DNA of 64,000 bases from DASUNP01 sp963728545. Lineage in GTDB: Bacteria > Acidobacteriota > Blastocatellia > UBA7656. The notes beneath the pieces were generated by a model. That model worked only from the letters and a program-made list of their open reading frames with translations. It was not told the origin of the DNA and searched no databases. A program made the position numbers and the translations under genes. Positions 16,874 through 25,270 of the stretch are shown here, in pieces (position 1 is the stretch's first letter; the number at the start of each line of letters is the position of its first letter). The DNA lies in contig CAVSKO010000002.1 in NCBI GenBank assembly GCA_963728545.1, forward strand, positions 806,001 through 870,000, in the 5' to 3' direction.

Positions 16874-17989
16874 ATGGAAGAAACCCCGGTTCCGAAAGTT
16901 CAAGGAAAAGTCCGCCACTTCCCTTGCCCCGGATGCGGCGGGGATCTGGTTTTTGAGCCGACGGGCGGCTTGCTCGTCTGTCCGTACTGTGGCCGCAAAG
17001 AAGAGATCCCGGCGAGCGCAGAAGAGATCGTCGAGCGATCTTATGAAGAGTATCTGCGCCCGCGATCAGCCCAACTAGAGACAATCGCCACAAACGCATT
17101 AGAAGTCCGTTGCGACGGCTGCGGCGCAATCGTCGCCTTTACGCCGCCAGAAGTCGCGGGCGAATGCTCGTTTTGTGGCCGGAAGCTCGTCGCTCAACCC
17201 CGCTCGGCTGACCCGCTCGTCGCGCCGGAAGGCGTGCTGCCCTTCCTCATAGGTGAAAAACAGGCAAACGACGTTATAAAGAAATGGATTTCATCGCGCT
17301 GGTTTGCTCCGAACGGACTTAAGAGGCTCGCCTATCAGGAGGCAGTAGGCGGTATGTATCTTCCCTTCTGGACTTATGACGCACATACGACGAGTCATTA
17401 CAGAGGCCAGCGCGGGGAGCACTATTATGTCCAAGAGACATACACAGATACAGACGCGCAGGGCCAGCGGGTAACAAGGACCCGACAGGTTCAGAGGACG
17501 AACTGGTATCCGGCTTCCGGCACGGTTGAACGCTGGCACGATGACCTGCTTGTTGCAGCAACCCAATCGGTCTCCGTAAATCGCCTTCAATCGCTTGAGC
17601 CGTGGGACCTGGATCAATTGCAGCCTTACCAGGAGGCTTATCTTTCAGGCTTCAAGGCCCAGCGCTACGAGGTCGATCTCCCGCAAGGTTTCGAGCAAGC
17701 AAAGCAGATGATGGCGCGTGTGATCGAAGGCGACGTTCGCCAGGATATCGGCGGCGATGACCAACAGATCGATGAGATAGCCACTTCGTACTCGGCAATC
17801 ACATTCAAACATCTGCTCTTGCCGGTCTACCTTGGAGCGTATCGCTTTAATCAGAAGGTTTATCAGGTAATGGTCAATGCCCGAACGGGCGAAGTCCAGG
17901 GAGACCGACCTTACAGCGCCTGGAAGATCGCTTTACTCATTCTGGCTATTCTTTTGATCGTCGGGTTGATAGCTTACTTTAAGAAATAG
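16874..17989 (+). CDS. zinc-ribbon membrane protein
   Basis: 371 residues. There are two zinc ribbons: CPGCGG...CPYCGRK at about 16-37 and CDGCGA...CSFCGRK at about 78-101. A central domain of about 230 residues follows, with GGMYLPFWTYDAHTTSHYRGQRG, a TDTDAQGQRVTRTRQ hairpin and VYLGAYRFNQKVYQVMVNARTGEVQGDRPYSAWK, and one C-terminal membrane helix (about 347-368). This architecture occurs in many bacteria, often mislabelled as a primosomal helicase-like or TFIIB zinc-finger protein. Nothing helicase-like is present here. The large domain should face the cytoplasm, anchored by its tail. Function unknown. Confidence 0.75.
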   Translation: MEETPVPKVQGKVRHFPCPGCGGDLVFEPTGGLLVCPYCGRKEEIPASAEEIVERSYEEYLRPRSAQLETIATNALEVRCDGCGAIVAFTPPEVAGECSFCGRKLVAQPRSADPLVAPEGVLPFLIGEKQANDVIKKWISSRWFAPNGLKRLAYQEAVGGMYLPFWTYDAHTTSHYRGQRGEHYYVQETYTDTDAQGQRVTRTRQVQRTNWYPASGTVERWHDDLLVAATQSVSVNRLQSLEPWDLDQLQPYQEAYLSGFKAQRYEVDLPQGFEQAKQMMARVIEGDVRQDIGGDDQQIDEIATSYSAITFKHLLLPVYLGAYRFNQKVYQVMVNARTGEVQGDRPYSAWKIALLILAILLIVGLIAYFKK

Positions 17990-18023
17990 CAGTAGCAGTC
18001 CGGGTTTTGATTATTGCTAAAGT

Positions 18024-18052
18024 TTGGTCGCTTTCTATAATCTTTGTATAAT
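18024..18052 (+). promoter_or_regulatory. sigma-70-type promoter for mqnE
   Basis: TTGGTC at 18024-18029, a 17-base spacer and an extended minus 10 TG-TATAAT at 18047-18052. ATG 18072 follows with GGAG 7 bases before it. Confidence 0.6.
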
Positions 18053-18071
18053 TCAAGTGACGGAGAGCAAG

Positions 18072-19217
18072 ATGCAGACAATTTCCATTTCAGGGCCATT
18101 GAGCGACATAACCGAAAAAGTAGACCGGAATGAGCGTCTCTCATTCGAAGACGGGGTAAGGCTCTTTGAATCCAACGATCTCATAGCCATCGGCGCGATG
18201 GCTAATAAAGTTCGCGAGCGCATGAACGGAGATTTGACTTATTTCAATGTCAACCGTCACTTGAACTATACGAACGTATGTATCTCAGATTGCGCCTTTT
18301 GCGGTTTCTATCGCCGGGTTCGACATCCCGAAGCTTACGAATGGACGGTGCAGGAATGCGTAGAAATCGCAAGAAAGGCTTACGCCGAGGGCGCGCGCGA
18401 GCTGCACATTGTCGGGGGGCTTCACCCCCGCCTACAGTTTGATTACTACACGGGACTGCTAGGCGAGCTAAAGCAGAACTTTCCCGATATGCATTTGAAA
18501 GCCTTTACGATGGTCGAGTTGGACCACCTGACGCGCGTTTGCAGGATGACGGATGAAGAAGTCATTGACGGCCTTATCCAGGCCGGGCTTGACAGTTGCC
18601 CCGGCGGCGGGGCCGAGATATTTCGCGAGCCGACTCGAAGCCGGATTTGCGCGCATAAGACTTCGGGCGAACGCTGGCTTGAGCTTACAGAGAAGGTACA
18701 CGCTCGCGGGGTTCACACAAATGCTACGATGCTTTACGGCCACATCGAGTCCTACGAAGACCGCGTGGATCATCTCGTAAAACTAAGAGAGCTACAAGAT
18801 AAGACGGATGGCTTCATGTGTTTTATACCCCTTGCCTTCCACCCCGAAGGCACGGCCATTTCGCATCTACCCGGCCCTTCGGCTATAGACAGTCTAAAGA
18901 CCATAGCGATTTCTCGCTTGATGCTCGACAACATAGCGCACATCAAGGCTTACTGGGTTATGCTCGGCAAGCATATTGCGCAGGTCGCGCTCAGGTTCGG
19001 GGCCGACGATCTTGATGGGACGATAAATGACGGCGGCTCTCTTATGGAGTCCTACCTGGCAGAAGGAAATCAAAACTTTCTGACGCGGACAGGGATTGAA
19101 GAGCTGATACGCGGCGCGGGCCGCGTGCCCGTAGAAAGAGACACGCTCTACCATCCGATGAACAATCAATCGGAAGATATTCGCCCAAGCCCCCGAATGC
19201 TTCCAGTCATCGGATAA
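18072..19217 (+). CDS. mqnE: aminofutalosine synthase MqnE (radical SAM)
   Basis: 381 residues from ATG 18072 (CGGAGAGCAAG before it); the frame is open 16 codons further but the promoter lies inside that stretch. The radical SAM motif CISDCAFCGFYRR follows the family-typical YFNVNRHLNYTNVC. GGLHPRLQFDYY, SCPGGGAEIF and FIPLAFHPEGT are further MqnE signatures that distinguish it from MqnC and CofH. It joins 3-(1-carboxyvinyloxy)benzoate to SAM to make aminofutalosine, an early step of futalosine-route menaquinone synthesis. No other mqn gene is in the window. It ends at a strong hairpin. Confidence 0.93.
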   Translation: MQTISISGPLSDITEKVDRNERLSFEDGVRLFESNDLIAIGAMANKVRERMNGDLTYFNVNRHLNYTNVCISDCAFCGFYRRVRHPEAYEWTVQECVEIARKAYAEGARELHIVGGLHPRLQFDYYTGLLGELKQNFPDMHLKAFTMVELDHLTRVCRMTDEEVIDGLIQAGLDSCPGGGAEIFREPTRSRICAHKTSGERWLELTEKVHARGVHTNATMLYGHIESYEDRVDHLVKLRELQDKTDGFMCFIPLAFHPEGTAISHLPGPSAIDSLKTIAISRLMLDNIAHIKAYWVMLGKHIAQVALRFGADDLDGTINDGGSLMESYLAEGNQNFLTRTGIEELIRGAGRVPVERDTLYHPMNNQSEDIRPSPRMLPVIG

Positions 19218-19243
19218 TTCTTATCCCTTAGAGCAAGTTAAAC

Positions 19244-19286
19244 AGTAAAAAGGTGGCGCAATTGTCCATTGCGCCACCTTTTTACT
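19244..19286. terminator. bidirectional terminator between mqnE and the 19.3-kb gene
   Basis: A perfect 19-bp inverted repeat (AGTAAAAAGGTGGCGCAAT) around a 5-base loop, with A-rich 5' and T-rich 3' ends, so it works in both directions between two convergent genes. Confidence 0.9.
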
Positions 19287-19328
19287 ATCAAATAGATTGG
19301 GGAGGGTTCTATATTTTTTGCGTTGCAG

Positions 19329-19688
19329 TTACTCGAATTGGAGGGCCATCTTTGAACCCTTCATCTCAACCCTGCGAACCTGGAACGAACCGTCTGCGTC
19401 AACGCTGAAAACAACGGCATTATCCGAAGCATTCTTGGTCAGGTCAACCAACTTGTATGAGGCTTTTGCAACTTCGCGCCCGTTCTTAGTTATAACTGCC
19501 TCGCCTTCCTTTTTGTCGTCAAACTCTATCGAATACTTGCCCTGATCCAGAACTACACCACCAAGTTTCGCATCACGTGAAAAAACAAGCGTCCGGCTTA
19601 CATTCTGGCCGAAGGCCGCAACACTCATTATGACGCCAAGGGTTATTGTAATTGCTAATCTCTTTAAGCTAAATGATTTAATGACCAT
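19329..19688 (-). CDS. small secreted protein of unknown function
   Basis: 119 residues from ATG 19688, which has AAGGAG 7 bases upstream; the frame is open to 19763 without a site. The signal peptide is MVIKSFSLKRLAITITLGVIMSVAAFGQ. The mature part (about 90 residues) is predicted mostly beta: SRTLVFSRDAKLGGVVLDQGKYSIEFDDKK...VITKNGREVAKASYKLVD. The motif 'L..G.Y.I.....', followed by 'G..VA.' and ending with a charged strand, is common in short periplasmic acidobacterial proteins. Function unknown. It is divergent from the tetR gene. Confidence 0.7.
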   Translation of the reverse strand: MVIKSFSLKRLAITITLGVIMSVAAFGQNVSRTLVFSRDAKLGGVVLDQGKYSIEFDDKKEGEAVITKNGREVAKASYKLVDLTKNASDNAVVFSVDADGSFQVRRVEMKGSKMALQFE

Positions 19689-19750
19689 CTCTTCTCCTTT
19701 TTCTTTCGCTAAACTCTTTTTCTCCTGCCCAATCAATCTTTCATACGATG

Positions 19751-19795
19751 AATATGAACTCAAGTTCTATGAAAATATATTGAATTTGAACTCAA
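19751..19795. promoter_or_regulatory. direct repeats, possible TetR operator
   Basis: Two 13-base direct repeats AAT(A/T)TGAACTCAA start at 19751 and 19783, 32 bp apart (about three helical turns). The first extends into a near-palindrome GAACTCAAGTTC. They sit in the divergent space between the secreted-protein gene and tetR, just upstream of the tetR promoter. Confidence 0.4.
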
Positions 19796-19811
19796 AATGT
19801 CCAGAATTATT

Positions 19812-19840
19812 TTGAATCTAATATCAATCGCTGATATAAT
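19812..19840 (+). promoter_or_regulatory. sigma-70-type promoter for tetR
   Basis: TTGAAT at 19812-19817, a 17-base spacer and perfect TATAAT at 19835-19840, 45 bp before the coding start. Confidence 0.65.
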
Positions 19841-19885
19841 CCCCTGCAAAAGTTGAGGATAGTGGTCCTAAATCGAGGTGAATGA

Positions 19886-20524
19886 ATGGTAGAAAATTTG
19901 GCCGTAAGCGTGCCCTCCGACCCGAAACAGGCGCGAAGCAAACAGACAAAAGAGAAGATCGTTCAGGCGGCGATACAACTGTTTCAAGAACGCGGTTACG
20001 AAAAGACTACTTCTAACGAGATAGCCGCCGCCGCGGGTGTCAGCGTCGGCTCTTTTTACGTTTACTTCACCGACAAACGCCAGTTGCTGCTGAACATCTT
20101 TGACCGTCTGGCCGATGACCTGTTTACGCATGCTTTTGACAGCCTGAAACCCGAACACCTTTTCGATTCCGAGTTGAGAGAAGGGATACGCCTTGCCGTT
20201 TCCACCACTGTCGAAGACAAACAGAAGCTTTCGGGGCTACACCGCGTCATCTGCGAGCTTGTCTTAAAGGATGCAGAGTTCGCCGTCCGGCAGAAGGCCT
20301 TGATGGAAAGGTCATTATCCAGGATTCGCGAGATTATCTCGCTTGCCAACAAAGCCGGTCTTACGTGGGAGATCGATGTCGATGCGGCTACTTTTGTAGT
20401 TCATCGCGTGGTCTTTGACCTGTCGCAGGATTATGTGACGAATGCCGTGGAGTTTGATAAAGAGAGGGCGATAGATTCTTTGACCGATATGATCTACCGT
20501 TTCCTGTTCAAGCCAAAAGCATAG
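19886..20524 (+). CDS. TetR-family transcriptional regulator
   Basis: 212 residues. The N-terminal HTH (about 18-65) reads KEKIVQAAIQLFQERGYEKTTSNEIAAAAGVSVGSFYVYFTDKRQLLLNIF, with textbook TetR spacing. The C-terminal helical domain (about 75-210) is ligand-binding and dimerising and has no assignable ligand. GAGGTGAATG precedes the ATG. It may repress itself and the divergent secreted-protein gene through the repeats at 19751-19795; this is inference. Confidence 0.9.
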   Translation: MVENLAVSVPSDPKQARSKQTKEKIVQAAIQLFQERGYEKTTSNEIAAAAGVSVGSFYVYFTDKRQLLLNIFDRLADDLFTHAFDSLKPEHLFDSELREGIRLAVSTTVEDKQKLSGLHRVICELVLKDAEFAVRQKALMERSLSRIREIISLANKAGLTWEIDVDAATFVVHRVVFDLSQDYVTNAVEFDKERAIDSLTDMIYRFLFKPKA

Positions 20525-20526
20525 AA

Positions 20527-20832
20527 TCAATCGCCGAGGTCAAGCTTTAAGTTCTGGCTCAACTCGGTAATAACCATCCCTTCCCTGACATACATCCTAC
20601 AGGCGAGCGCGCTTTTGATCTCGCCGTCTTCGCTCTTGTACCAGACCTGGCAGTTTATACAGTCGCCGTTCCAACAGTAAGGTCCGACCGAGACGGTATC
20701 GGTCTTTATGTATTGAAAGCAGCGCAAAAGCTTATTCTTACCCGGGACGAGCGCGCGCGTTTCGCAGATCTTTATTTCGACCATCTCGCCGAAATTTTCA
20801 AACAGTCCTTCTCTCCAGGAAGACTCGCTCAC
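20527..20832 (-). CDS. 2Fe-2S ferredoxin-like protein
   Basis: 101 residues from a GTG start. The cysteines C53-x4-C58-x2-C61-x16-C78 (PYCWNGDCINCQVWY...SALACR) match the plant-type ferredoxin pattern C-x4-C-x2-C-xn-C. The preceding RALVPGKNKLLRCFQYIKTDTVSVGPYCWNGDCINC resembles ferredoxin domains fused to molybdenum or fumarate enzymes. No partner reductase is adjacent. It lies tail to tail with tetR and downstream of rpiA with a 92-bp gap. Confidence 0.75.
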   Translation of the reverse strand: MSESSWREGLFENFGEMVEIKICETRALVPGKNKLLRCFQYIKTDTVSVGPYCWNGDCINCQVWYKSEDGEIKSALACRMYVREGMVITELSQNLKLDLGD

Positions 20833-20924
20833 CGTACACCTCTTCGTGGGGCAATAGATATGTTTGGGGGGTTGCGGCTGATTCTACTAGAGAGCGGGCC
20901 GAATGCAAAGAAGTTTCTTGAGCG

Positions 20925-21605
20925 TCAGCCCGCCCGTTCCTTCACCTCGACGTGGTCGCTAGAGCCTATGACAAGCACGTCTGCAATCTTTATGAATAGA
21001 CCGTTCTCTACGACTCCGGGGACGAGCCTGATCAGCGGCTCCAAGGTTTCGGGATCGGCGATGGGCCCAAAATTACAATCGAGAATATAGTTTCCGTTAT
21101 CAGTCTCAAATGGCTCGCCTTCTTTTTGTCGCAGGGCAGGCTCACACCCGAGCCTTGCAAGCCGCCTTTCGGTCAAACGCCACGCGAAAGGCAAGACCTC
21201 GACCGGTACGGCGCGCGACTCGCCCAACTGAGCGACAAGCTTTGAATCGTCAACGATCATGACCCGTTTAGCGGAAGCTATCGCAACCAGCTTCTCACGA
21301 GTCAGCGCGCCGCCCCCGCCTTTGATCATGTTAAAACGCGGATCGACCTCGTCCGCCCCATTGATGGTAATGTCTATCTGATCAACATCGTTTAACTGAA
21401 CTATGGTGATCCCTAACCCTCGCGCCAGGCGCTCGGTTTCAAGCGAAGTAGGAACTCCCCTGATCTTCAACCCTTCCCCGACCCGGCGAGCCAGCCCTTC
21501 GATTGCGAACCTGGTCGTCGAGCCGGTCCCAAGACCCACAGTTTGACCATCCGTTACGAACTCTATAGCGCGCTCGGCAGCCCGCCGTTTCAAGTCATCC
21601 GTCAT
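20925..21605 (-). CDS. rpiA: ribose-5-phosphate isomerase A
   Basis: 226 residues from ATG 21605 (GAGGA site; a TTG five codons upstream is possible). Family motifs are all present: GLGTGSTTRFAIEGL, DITINGADEVDPRFNMIKGGGGALTREKLVA (catalytic Asp and Lys region), VDDSKLVAQLGESRAVPVEVLPFAW and DNGNYILDCNFG. It interconverts ribose-5-phosphate and ribulose-5-phosphate in the pentose phosphate pathway. Confidence 0.95.
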   Translation of the reverse strand: MTDDLKRRAAERAIEFVTDGQTVGLGTGSTTRFAIEGLARRVGEGLKIRGVPTSLETERLARGLGITIVQLNDVDQIDITINGADEVDPRFNMIKGGGGALTREKLVAIASAKRVMIVDDSKLVAQLGESRAVPVEVLPFAWRLTERRLARLGCEPALRQKEGEPFETDNGNYILDCNFGPIADPETLEPLIRLVPGVVENGLFIKIADVLVIGSSDHVEVKERAG

Positions 21606-21763
21606 AAGAGATTTCCTCAATTAAATTGCCGCAAAAGATAACATCGAATAGAGCGATCTTCAACCCGCTGAGGCCCGGCCAGTCTTTGCAGCCTCTATGA
21701 CGGTCTGCTACACTAGCCGCGAATGAGTGAGGTCTTGATACTTACTTCAAAGGGGAATCCGAA

Positions 21764-21979
21764 TTGGACGTTATAATTTACACAAAGCCAGGCTGCCCAT
21801 ACTGTCAGAAGGCGCGCGAGCATTTTACGGGGATAGGCGTCGCCTTTGATGATCGCAACGCGCAAGATAATCCGGTCTTTCGCAAAGAGATGCTCTCGAT
21901 CACCGATGGAGACCGAACCGTCCCGGTCATCGTTGAAAACGGGCAGCTTAAACAGATCGGATGGGAAGGCCGAGGCTGA
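21764..21979 (+). CDS. glutaredoxin family protein
   Basis: 71 residues from a TTG start with AGGGGA seven bases upstream. A single thioredoxin-fold domain with the dithiol motif C11-P-Y-C14, the cis-proline motif TVPVIVENGQLKQIGW and no extra domain, as in UXX-star/NrdH-like short glutaredoxins. It would reduce disulfides in the cytoplasm; the partner is unknown. Confidence 0.88.
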   Translation: MDVIIYTKPGCPYCQKAREHFTGIGVAFDDRNAQDNPVFRKEMLSITDGDRTVPVIVENGQLKQIGWEGRG

Positions 21980-22075
21980 ACTATACACTGAAATCGAGCG
22001 GTCGCTCGGAAAGTGAAAAAATCGAAAGAAAGGCGCGAGGTAAACGAGTCACGTCAAGTGCGTTGAGGCATTGCT

Positions 22076-22444
22076 ATGACAACTACAGCGGTTCAAGATA
22101 GATTTAAAGGCCCTTATCAGAAAAATTTGACCGAGCTTGCCGAGCTGATCGATTGGCTTTGGAGCGAGCACGACAAGTCGTTCGTCAAGGCGGGCGACGA
22201 TAGAGTTTATGCTTTTGGCGGAAACGGATACATACTCGTCCTCGATGAATCCAGGTGGGACGGCACCATCGAATTTATTACGCCGTCGGGAACTCTCACG
22301 ATCAAGCCGGGCGACGGCGGCAAAATCAGTGTCAATGCGGCCAATCAGGATGAGAAGGGTATCAAGCAGCTTCTTAAATCCGGAACCGAGGGCTTGAGAG
22401 GATATTACGAGCGAAGGTACTGGAGCACTCCAAAACAGGAATAA
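22076..22444 (+). CDS. hypothetical protein
   Basis: 122 residues with TGAGG upstream. It has a helical N-terminus (KNLTELAELIDWLWSEHDKSFVKAG), then beta strands (DRVYAFGGNGYILVLDESRWDGTIEFITPSGTLTIKPGDGGKISVN) and a helical end (KQLLKSGTEGLRGYYERRYW). There is no signal peptide or membrane segment. I do not recognise a family. It meets the SLOG gene tail to tail, 4 bp apart. Confidence 0.65.
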   Translation: MTTTAVQDRFKGPYQKNLTELAELIDWLWSEHDKSFVKAGDDRVYAFGGNGYILVLDESRWDGTIEFITPSGTLTIKPGDGGKISVNAANQDEKGIKQLLKSGTEGLRGYYERRYWSTPKQE

Positions 22445-22448
22445 AAGA

Positions 22449-23009
22449 TCACTTTTTTAGCGCGGCAAGACAACTGTCTATGAGCGATTCCGGCTGGTCG
22501 TCAAAGATCAGTTGAGACGCGGTAGGCTTATCGGCGGCCTTGACTATTTCTTTTATATAGTCGGCAATCCCGCCGCTCCCCTCCATCACGCCGATGATTT
22601 TTCCTTCGTCATAAGCTATTGTGAATTCGTTCAACGCGCCCATCCCGCCGCCGAAGATTATGACTATATCGGAGGACCTGATGTTTACGACATTGCGCCC
22701 TTTTAGCCCGAATCCGGTGTAGATTATCACCTCCGCCCCGTCGAGCGGTAGCTGGTAAAGCTCCTTATGCTCTGCGGACGATGAAGCGGGCGAGATGCCT
22801 ATGGTCAATCCGCCGACCCTGCGCACGACGCGAGAGACCATATCGGGAAGGCCCGTTGTAGCGCCAGTAATCAGTATGCAGTCCCGCTCGGCGATCACCG
22901 TGCCAAGCCGCGCCGCAAGCGAAGTCAACCGTGCTTTTTCGCCCGCGTCATGCGCATCTCGCGCCGACCCCATAACACCTATTTTAGGTTTGGCCGCCTG
23001 TCGATGCAT
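22449..23009 (-). CDS. SLOG/TIGR00725-family Rossmann protein
   Basis: 186 residues from ATG 23009 (GGAGG 8 bases before); ATG 23024 is in frame but lacks a site. A LOG-like Rossmann domain: KIGVMGSARDA, then DCILITGATTGLPDMVSRVVRRVGGLTIGISPA and VVNIRSSDIVIIFGGGMGALNEFTIAYDEGKIIGV. The GGGxGxxxE part resembles the PGGxGTxxE motif of cytokinin-type phosphoribohydrolases but is altered, so that activity is uncertain. It probably binds a nucleotide or nucleotide sugar. Confidence 0.8.
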   Translation of the reverse strand: MHRQAAKPKIGVMGSARDAHDAGEKARLTSLAARLGTVIAERDCILITGATTGLPDMVSRVVRRVGGLTIGISPASSSAEHKELYQLPLDGAEVIIYTGFGLKGRNVVNIRSSDIVIIFGGGMGALNEFTIAYDEGKIIGVMEGSGGIADYIKEIVKAADKPTASQLIFDDQPESLIDSCLAALKK

Positions 23010-23059
23010 CAACGGTGCCTCCATTTCTGTCTGAGGTAGCCTGTATCCCGGAAGGCTAG

Positions 23060-23065
23060 TATACT
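23060..23065 (+). promoter_or_regulatory. minus 10 element placed for a near-leaderless mRNA
   Basis: TATACT ends 8 bases before ATG 23074, and no Shine-Dalgarno sequence intervenes. Transcription would start about two bases before the ATG. The minus 35 is poor. Confidence 0.35.
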
Positions 23066-23073
23066 CTCACAAA

Positions 23074-23892
23074 ATGAATCCTGATGATAAGAAAAAAATA
23101 TACATAGGCACACAAGGCTGGAATTATGAAGGCTGGACAGGACCATTCTATCCTCGCGGGACTGCCAAAAAGGATATGCTCGCCCTTTACTCCAGGATAT
23201 TCAATACCGTAGAGATAGACTCGACCTTTTACGCAATACCGGCCGCCAGTTCGGTAGAAAACTGGGTTGACCGAACTCCCGAAGACTTCAAGTTTTCTGT
23301 TAAGCTTCCTTCGGAAATAACTCATAAGAATCGGCTTCACGGAAGCGAGGAGTATCTGAATCAATTCCTCAACCGTATCCAACTGTTCGGAGGGAAACTC
23401 GGCTGCATTCTCATTCAACTCCCGCCGGATTATTCTCCATCAGAGCGGCGAGCACTATCGAGCTTTCTCAAACTCCTGCCAACTGAGTTTAACTTCGCCG
23501 TGGAGTTTCGCGACTCCGGCTGGCTTGATACGGACGTACAGGGCGAATTGAAAAGCTATAACGTCGCGCTCACGCTGACCGACAGCAAGTGGATAAATCG
23601 AGATCGCAGCTTTGAGTTGATTGATGATCCGACAGCACGTTTTGCTTATGTCCGGTGGATGGGCCTGCGCGAGCTGACAGACTACAGCCGCGTGCAGATA
23701 GATAGATCTCGCGAGCTTGAGCAGTGGGCCGAGGCCGTAGGTAAGCTTGCGGCAAAGGTCCCTTTGATCTTCGGGTATTTTAACAATCACTTCCAGGGCC
23801 ATTCTCCGGCAAGCAGCAATCAGTTTAAGCAGTTGCTCGGATTAGAAGCGGTAAGCCCTCAAGAGTTGGTCATACAGCCGACGCTATTTTGA
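23074..23892 (+). CDS. DUF72 (YecE-like) TIM-barrel protein
   Basis: 272 residues, normal length. The start KKIYIGTQGWNYEGWTGPFYPRGTAKKDMLALYSRIFNTVEIDSTFYAIPA and the later FKFSVKLPSEITH, VEFRDSGWLD and RWMGLRELTDYSR are conserved DUF72 motifs; FGYFNNHFQGHSPASSNQF near the end is also diagnostic. The biochemical function of the family is not established. Confidence 0.92.
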   Translation: MNPDDKKKIYIGTQGWNYEGWTGPFYPRGTAKKDMLALYSRIFNTVEIDSTFYAIPAASSVENWVDRTPEDFKFSVKLPSEITHKNRLHGSEEYLNQFLNRIQLFGGKLGCILIQLPPDYSPSERRALSSFLKLLPTEFNFAVEFRDSGWLDTDVQGELKSYNVALTLTDSKWINRDRSFELIDDPTARFAYVRWMGLRELTDYSRVQIDRSRELEQWAEAVGKLAAKVPLIFGYFNNHFQGHSPASSNQFKQLLGLEAVSPQELVIQPTLF

Positions 23893-23977
23893 TCTTATCT
23901 TTAGACGCGGGATTAAAGAAATATTCTTTGAAGGATGATTAAAGTGTGACTTTAGCATTAAGAAAGTATTAGCTCAT

Positions 23978-25096
23978 CTACTGCGCTGTATCCCTTCTAT
24001 AAAAAGGCAATTCCACAATCACGGCTGGTAATGAATTATTGTCATGTTCAACTTCAAGGTTTGTGCCGGGATCGAAGAAGCCATACTTGACATAACCGAG
24101 AGCAATGACCGAGCCGAGGGTTCGAGATTTGATGGCGCTCGTGATGTAACCGATCTCTTTGCCTTCCTTGATAATCTTATCTCCAGGGTTTGGCGCAATC
24201 TCAGCGGCGAGAGCAAGCCCGGAAAGCTTTTTGCTGATGTGTCCACGGTATGTCGCCATAGCGACGGCTTCCTGCCCCGTGTAACATCCTTTTGTGAAAC
24301 TGACAGCGTCAGTAAGACCAAGCTCAAGCATCATGTTCATATCATCTGCGTCAACGCCGTAAACAGGAATTCCCGCTTCAATCCTGAGTGAGTCCAGCGC
24401 TTGTAGACCTATTGGAGCGATTGAATGAAATGCTCCTTTCAAGAGTATGAAGTCCCAAACATCCTGCAAGGCTGCTGCGGGCATAAGAATGTCAAATCCC
24501 ATCTCGCCCGTGTGAGAAGCTCGCACTACGACAACATGGTGGCCCGCTATGATAGTCTCAATCCAGCCGTGCTCCTCAAGCGCGGGCACAGGCTCGAAGC
24601 AAATCTCTTTCATCACAAGCAGCGCATCCGGCCCCTGAACAGAGAGCGTTCGGTAGCTATCAGACAGATCTTCGGCTTTGAAATCGCCCGCGTAAGAGAA
24701 AGGGAAAACATATTTAAACACTTTCTCGTGAGTCTGCGGGTCATTGATTACAAGATACTCGTCTCCCAACCCCAAAACACGGCAAAGCGCCATCGCTTTT
24801 CCTTTTCCGGTTAAGAAAGCCGCTCGCACGCCTTTCCCTCTTTCAAGCCCTTTTATGTCGTTGGTGACAAGCCCGTGTAAAAACTGCGCGCCTTCTTTCC
24901 CGCCTATCTTTATGACGCCTTGATATGACAGATCGATCAGGCCAACGCCGCTACGCACCCGGTCGTGCTCTTCGTCCGGATTGGTGTAAGAGGCGGCCAT
25001 CTCCCAGCCGTAGAAGTTGCCAAAACTCGCCCCTAGGTCCTTCTGAGCCTCAAATAGCGGTGTCCTTTTTGTTAAGCCCTCAACTGTCTCACTCAT
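23978..25096 (-). CDS. ygfZ: YgfZ/GcvT-type folate-binding protein
   Basis: 372 residues from ATG 25096 (AGGGG upstream). The GcvT fold is seen in FGNFYGWEMAASYTNPDEEHDRVRSGVGLIDLSYQG. The motif KGCYTGQE (in SFTKGCYTGQEAVAMATYRGHISKKL) with its conserved cysteine is the YgfZ signature, not found in true glycine-cleavage T proteins. YgfZ binds tetrahydrofolate and supports maintenance of certain Fe-S enzymes. This fits loosely with the Fe-S carrier genes 2-4 kb away. No gcvH or gcvP is nearby. Confidence 0.85.
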   Translation of the reverse strand: MSETVEGLTKRTPLFEAQKDLGASFGNFYGWEMAASYTNPDEEHDRVRSGVGLIDLSYQGVIKIGGKEGAQFLHGLVTNDIKGLERGKGVRAAFLTGKGKAMALCRVLGLGDEYLVINDPQTHEKVFKYVFPFSYAGDFKAEDLSDSYRTLSVQGPDALLVMKEICFEPVPALEEHGWIETIIAGHHVVVVRASHTGEMGFDILMPAAALQDVWDFILLKGAFHSIAPIGLQALDSLRIEAGIPVYGVDADDMNMMLELGLTDAVSFTKGCYTGQEAVAMATYRGHISKKLSGLALAAEIAPNPGDKIIKEGKEIGYITSAIKSRTLGSVIALGYVKYGFFDPGTNLEVEHDNNSLPAVIVELPFYRRDTAQ

Positions 25097-25205
25097 ACGT
25101 TTACCCCTAATCAACTATATCTTTAAGATAGAATGGATGCCAGTTAAGCCAAGATTCTACTTGAACTGTCGTAGCGCCGACATCTCAAGTGTTTCTTTAA
25201 AGACA

Positions 25206-25240
25206 TAAGGCTCGACCTCAAAAATAAGGGCCGAGCCTTA
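25206..25240 (-). terminator. terminator hairpin downstream of the peroxiredoxin gene
   Basis: TAAGGCTCG at 25206-25214 pairs with CGAGCCTTA at 25232-25240, with a further CCT/AGG pair inside. It lies 31 bp beyond the peroxiredoxin stop, and on the minus strand it is followed by a moderately T-rich stretch. Confidence 0.65.
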
Positions 25241-25270
25241 AATCTTTGGATTCACAATAGATTCAAGAGA

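Noticed and set aside
19244..19286. Small RNA gene at the perfect hairpin
   Set aside because: Position between convergent genes and A/T-rich flanks are fully explained by a bidirectional terminator.
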